Origin: an uncultured Clostridia bacterium
GTDB taxonomy: Bacteria; Bacillota; Clostridia; Oscillospirales; Acutalibacteraceae
Reading direction: 5' to 3'
DNA: 7,369 bases
Assembly (NCBI GenBank): GCA_946405475.1
Contig: CAMJHI010000109.1
Span: 1-7,369 of the forward strand
The notes below the pieces were generated by a model. The model was not told the DNA's origin and searched no databases. It saw only the letters and a list, made by a program, of their open reading frames with translations. A program made the translations under genes and the position numbers. This document shows positions 5,706-7,369 of the stretch, in pieces. Position 1 is the first letter of the stretch. Every line of letters begins with the position of its first letter.

Positions 5706-6719
5706 TCAGTGCTTGCTCAATACAACGGCGTGAGCGATGCAGGGGATCGTTTCGCCCTGCCGCGCCGAAACCGCGCTGAGCAGCGCGCCCGTGCCCACGA
5801 ACAGCACCCGTTTCAGTTCGCCCTGCCGCAATCGGCGCACGATATTGGTGCACACCACCGCGCCGCTGCACCCACAGCCCGAACCGCCGGCGTTGACGTC
5901 CTGCCGGTCCAGATCGAACAGCATCATGCCGCAATCGGCCTGCTGACAGCTGATATCCACCCCGTGCTCTTGCTGAAGCAGCTCCTTCAGCAGCCGGGAA
6001 CCGACCGCCCCCAGATCGCCGGTCAGGATCAGGTCATAATCGGCCGGGGCTTCGCCCGTTTGCGTCAGATGCTCGGCGATCGTTCGCGCCGCGGCGGGCG
6101 CCATGGCGGCGCCCATGTTGTTGGCGTCGGTCACACCGTAATCCGTGATGCGCCCGAAGGTGACGCCTTCCACCGCAGCGCCCTCTTTTCCTTTTTCCAG
6201 CACGGCGGCTCCCGCGGCGGTCGCCGTCCACTGCGCCTGAGGCGGGCGCTGACCGCCGTATTCCAGCGGCAGACGAAACTGCTTTTCCGCCGAGCAGAAA
6301 TGCGACGAGGTGGACGCTACCGCGCAGTTGACCGCGCCGCAATCCACCAGCAAAGCCGCCATGGCCAGTGACAGCGCCATGGTGGAGCACGCGCCGTAAA
6401 GCCCGGCGAACGGAATGCCGAAATCCATCACGCCGAAGGTCGTGCCGATGCACTGGTTGAGCAGATCGCCCGCCAGCAGCAGATCGACCTCATCGGGGCT
6501 TTTGCGCGCCTTTTTCAGTGCCAGATCAACGGCACAGCGGTGGATGGCGCTCTCGGCTTTTTCCCAGCTTTCCTTGCCCAGATGCGCGTCGTCAAACACC
6601 CGGTCGAATTCTTTTCCGAGCGGCCCCTCGCCCTCTTTTTTGCCGACGACTCCGGCGCTCGCCGTCATGATCGGCCGGTTGGTCAGCAAAAGGGTCTGTC
6701 GACCCAGTCGTTTCGGCAT
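5706..6719 (-). CDS. spoVAD: Stage V sporulation protein AD (dipicolinic acid-binding SpoVA subunit)
   Basis: SpoVAD is a thiolase-fold protein of the spore inner membrane SpoVA complex. In Bacillus it binds dipicolinic acid directly and is needed for Ca-DPA uptake during sporulation and release during germination. The 337-residue product is full length and carries the family signatures: GACSTMALSLAMAA (109-122), TSSHFCSAEKQFRLPLEYGG (137-156) followed by QRPPQAQWTATAAGA, NNMGAAMAPAAARTI (200-214), DYDLILTGDLGAVG (227-240), AGGSGCGCSGAVV (277-289) and GTGALLSAVSARQGETIPCI (309-328). Cys111 sits at the usual thiolase nucleophile position, though SpoVAD is not known as an enzyme. The ATG is 4 nt after the spoVAC stop. 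Its SD, a G6 run 8 nt upstream, lies inside the end of spoVAC, suggesting translational coupling. Expression in the forespore under sigma-G is expected from the family, not shown here. Confidence 0.96.
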   Translation of the reverse strand: MPKRLGRQTLLLTNRPIMTASAGVVGKKEGEGPLGKEFDRVFDDAHLGKESWEKAESAIHRCAVDLALKKARKSPDEVDLLLAGDLLNQCIGTTFGVMDFGIPFAGLYGACSTMALSLAMAALLVDCGAVNCAVASTSSHFCSAEKQFRLPLEYGGQRPPQAQWTATAAGAAVLEKGKEGAAVEGVTFGRITDYGVTDANNMGAAMAPAAARTIAEHLTQTGEAPADYDLILTGDLGAVGSRLLKELLQQEHGVDISCQQADCGMMLFDLDRQDVNAGGSGCGCSGAVVCTNIVRRLRQGELKRVLFVGTGALLSAVSARQGETIPCIAHAVVLSKH

Positions 6720-6723
6720 CGCG

Positions 6724-7164
6724 TCAGCCCCCCATCAAAACAAAATAGTGGATCAAACCGTAAACAGCGGCAGCCGCCGTGCCGTAAACGATGACCGGCC
6801 CCGCAATGGAGAACATCTGCGCCGCCGTGCCGAGAATGCGCCCTTCGCTTTTGAATTCCATGGCGGGCGACACCACGGCGTTGGCAAAGCCCGTGATGGG
6901 CACGATGGTGCCCGCCCCGGCGTGACGCGCAATTCGGTCGAACACACCCAGCCCCGTGAGCAAGCCGGTCAGCACGATCAGTGAGAGCGACGTCAATGTT
7001 CCGGCGGTTTCTTCGGCGGCGCCCAGCGCCAGATAAGCCGTTTTCAGCGCCTGCCCGAGCGTACAGATCAGCCCGCCGATCACAAACGCCTTAAGCACGT
7101 TTTTTCCCTTGGGCGACGGCGGCACCGCCGTTTTGATGAGCGCTTTGTATTCCTTGTTCGTCAT
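6724..7164 (-). CDS. spoVAC: Stage V sporulation protein AC (SpoVA channel membrane subunit)
   Basis: SpoVAC is an integral membrane protein of the Ca-DPA channel; the Bacillus protein behaves as a mechanosensitive channel. The 146-residue product is close to the usual length. It begins MTNKEYKALIKTAVPPSPKG and has hydrophobic helices at about 26-48, 56-75, 90-100 and 115-143. Family motifs include AFVIGGLICTLGQ (26-38), GAGTIVPITGFANAVVSPAM (83-102) followed by EFKSEG, and AAQMFSIAGPVIVYG (114-128). The ATG at 7164 is chosen over the longer frame to 7272 because AAAGGAG lies 9 nt before it and the extra N-terminal residues would be translated through the 7217-7257 hairpin. It is first gene of the spoVAC-spoVAD pair. 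No clear sigma-G promoter was found: CATAATT (7213-7207) resembles a sigma-F/G -10, but the matching -35 is poor. Confidence 0.95.
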   Translation of the reverse strand: MTNKEYKALIKTAVPPSPKGKNVLKAFVIGGLICTLGQALKTAYLALGAAEETAGTLTSLSLIVLTGLLTGLGVFDRIARHAGAGTIVPITGFANAVVSPAMEFKSEGRILGTAAQMFSIAGPVIVYGTAAAAVYGLIHYFVLMGG

Positions 7165-7214
7165 GCGGCCACACTCCTTTGCGGTTATGGTTTGCAAAGG
7201 TACGCCAATTATGC

Positions 7215-7257
7215 AAAAACAGCCGAATTTGATCTTTCCCATCAAATTCGACTGCTT
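7215..7257 (-). terminator. Minus-strand intrinsic terminator or attenuator upstream of spoVAC
   Basis: Positions 7217-7233 and 7241-7257 pair over about 17 bp around a 7-nt loop (7234-7240), and the transcribed minus strand continues into a run of T (7219-7215). Two of the pairs (7223/7251 and 7219/7255) are G-U wobbles only in the minus-strand transcript and mismatches in the plus-strand one, which indicates the direction. It ends about 50 nt before the spoVAC start, so it either stops read-through from the upstream gene or attenuates spoVAC. Confidence 0.75.
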
Positions 7258-7278
7258 GCGTGCGCCATTCACGTTAGC

Positions 7279-7314
7279 AAAAGCCGCCGGATCCCAGAGG
7301 GAGCCGACGGCTTT
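7279..7314 (-). terminator. Minus-strand intrinsic terminator of the gene at the right edge
   Basis: Arms 7280-7295 and 7299-7314 form a GC-rich stem with one G-U wobble (7287/7307) and one mismatch (7291/7303), closed by a 3-nt loop; the wobble exists only in minus-strand RNA. The 3' arm ends in TTTT on the minus strand (7282-7279), but no long T run continues. It precedes a second, better hairpin 22 nt further on. Confidence 0.6.
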
Positions 7315-7324
7315 GGTTATGGGG

Positions 7325-7369
7325 TTATTCGGTTGTGCTGTTGTTCAGCGGGTGTAAGAAGCGATGGGG
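7325..7369 (-). CDS. Possible 3' end of the gene upstream of spoVAC (partial, frame unresolved)
   Basis: A minus-strand gene probably ends here, because two terminator-like hairpins follow at once. The frame given reads PHRFLHPLNNSTTE and stops at TAA (7327-7325), about 10 nt before the first hairpin. The other two minus frames also close nearby: PIASYTR with TGA at 7347-7345, and PSLLTPAEQQHNRITP with TAA at 7319-7317. Fifteen or so codons do not allow a choice. In related genomes sigF often precedes spoVA genes, but none of these tails is one I can assign to SigF. Confidence 0.25.
   Translation of the reverse strand, partial: PHRFLHPLNNSTTE

Noticed and set aside
5664..6371. A 235-codon plus-strand open frame
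   Set aside because: It is antisense to spoVAD, which is unmistakable from its motifs; the plus-strand product is Arg/His/Gly-rich without features.
7180..7214. Sigma-G promoter with GCATA as -35 and CATAACC as -10 for spoVAC
   Set aside because: The spacing is about 20 bp, the -10 lacks the final TA, and it abuts the SD so that transcription would start inside the ribosome binding site.

Overview
The window looks like chromosome of a GC-rich, endospore-forming Firmicute of the Clostridia (Oscillospiraceae/Ruminococcaceae-like). This rests on a spoVAC-spoVAD pair, a clostridial-type GHMP kinase IspE of the MEP isoprenoid pathway, Gram-positive Shine-Dalgarno (SD) sequences and several TTG-start options. 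The genus is inference; nothing here fixes it. No CRISPR array, insertion sequence, prophage gene, tRNA or rRNA was seen.

Layout. (1) 1-60: end of a possible rightward gene and a perfect-palindrome terminator that also serves the convergent radC. (2) 60-1960, minus strand: a sigma-A type promoter (1931-1959), a leader of about 100 nt with a stem-loop, a 332-residue membrane-anchored protein of unknown function with three short internal repeats, then radC. (3) 1960-2134: divergent intergenic region. (4) 2085-5350, plus strand: a consensus-like promoter, then a PHP-type histidinol-phosphatase family protein, ispE and a GPH-family (MelB-like) sugar:cation symporter, closely spaced and closed by a strong terminator. 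(5) 5352-7164, minus strand: spoVAC and spoVAD, 4 nt apart, then about 200 nt without a recognised gene and a likely 49-codon membrane microprotein gene that converges on the symporter. (6) 7165-7369: two tandem minus-strand hairpins with T runs separate spoVAC from a gene whose 3' end probably lies at the right edge.

How the genes relate. The plus-strand cluster holds housekeeping genes (phosphoesterase, isoprenoid kinase, solute transporter) with no obvious shared pathway. SpoVAC and SpoVAD belong to the channel complex that moves Ca-dipicolinate into the forespore and out at germination. The usual third partner, SpoVAE, is not next to them here. The least explained items are the repeat-bearing membrane protein upstream of radC, the 49-residue microprotein, and the spoVA pair without spoVAE. 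I see no clear evidence of a wholly new multi-gene system.
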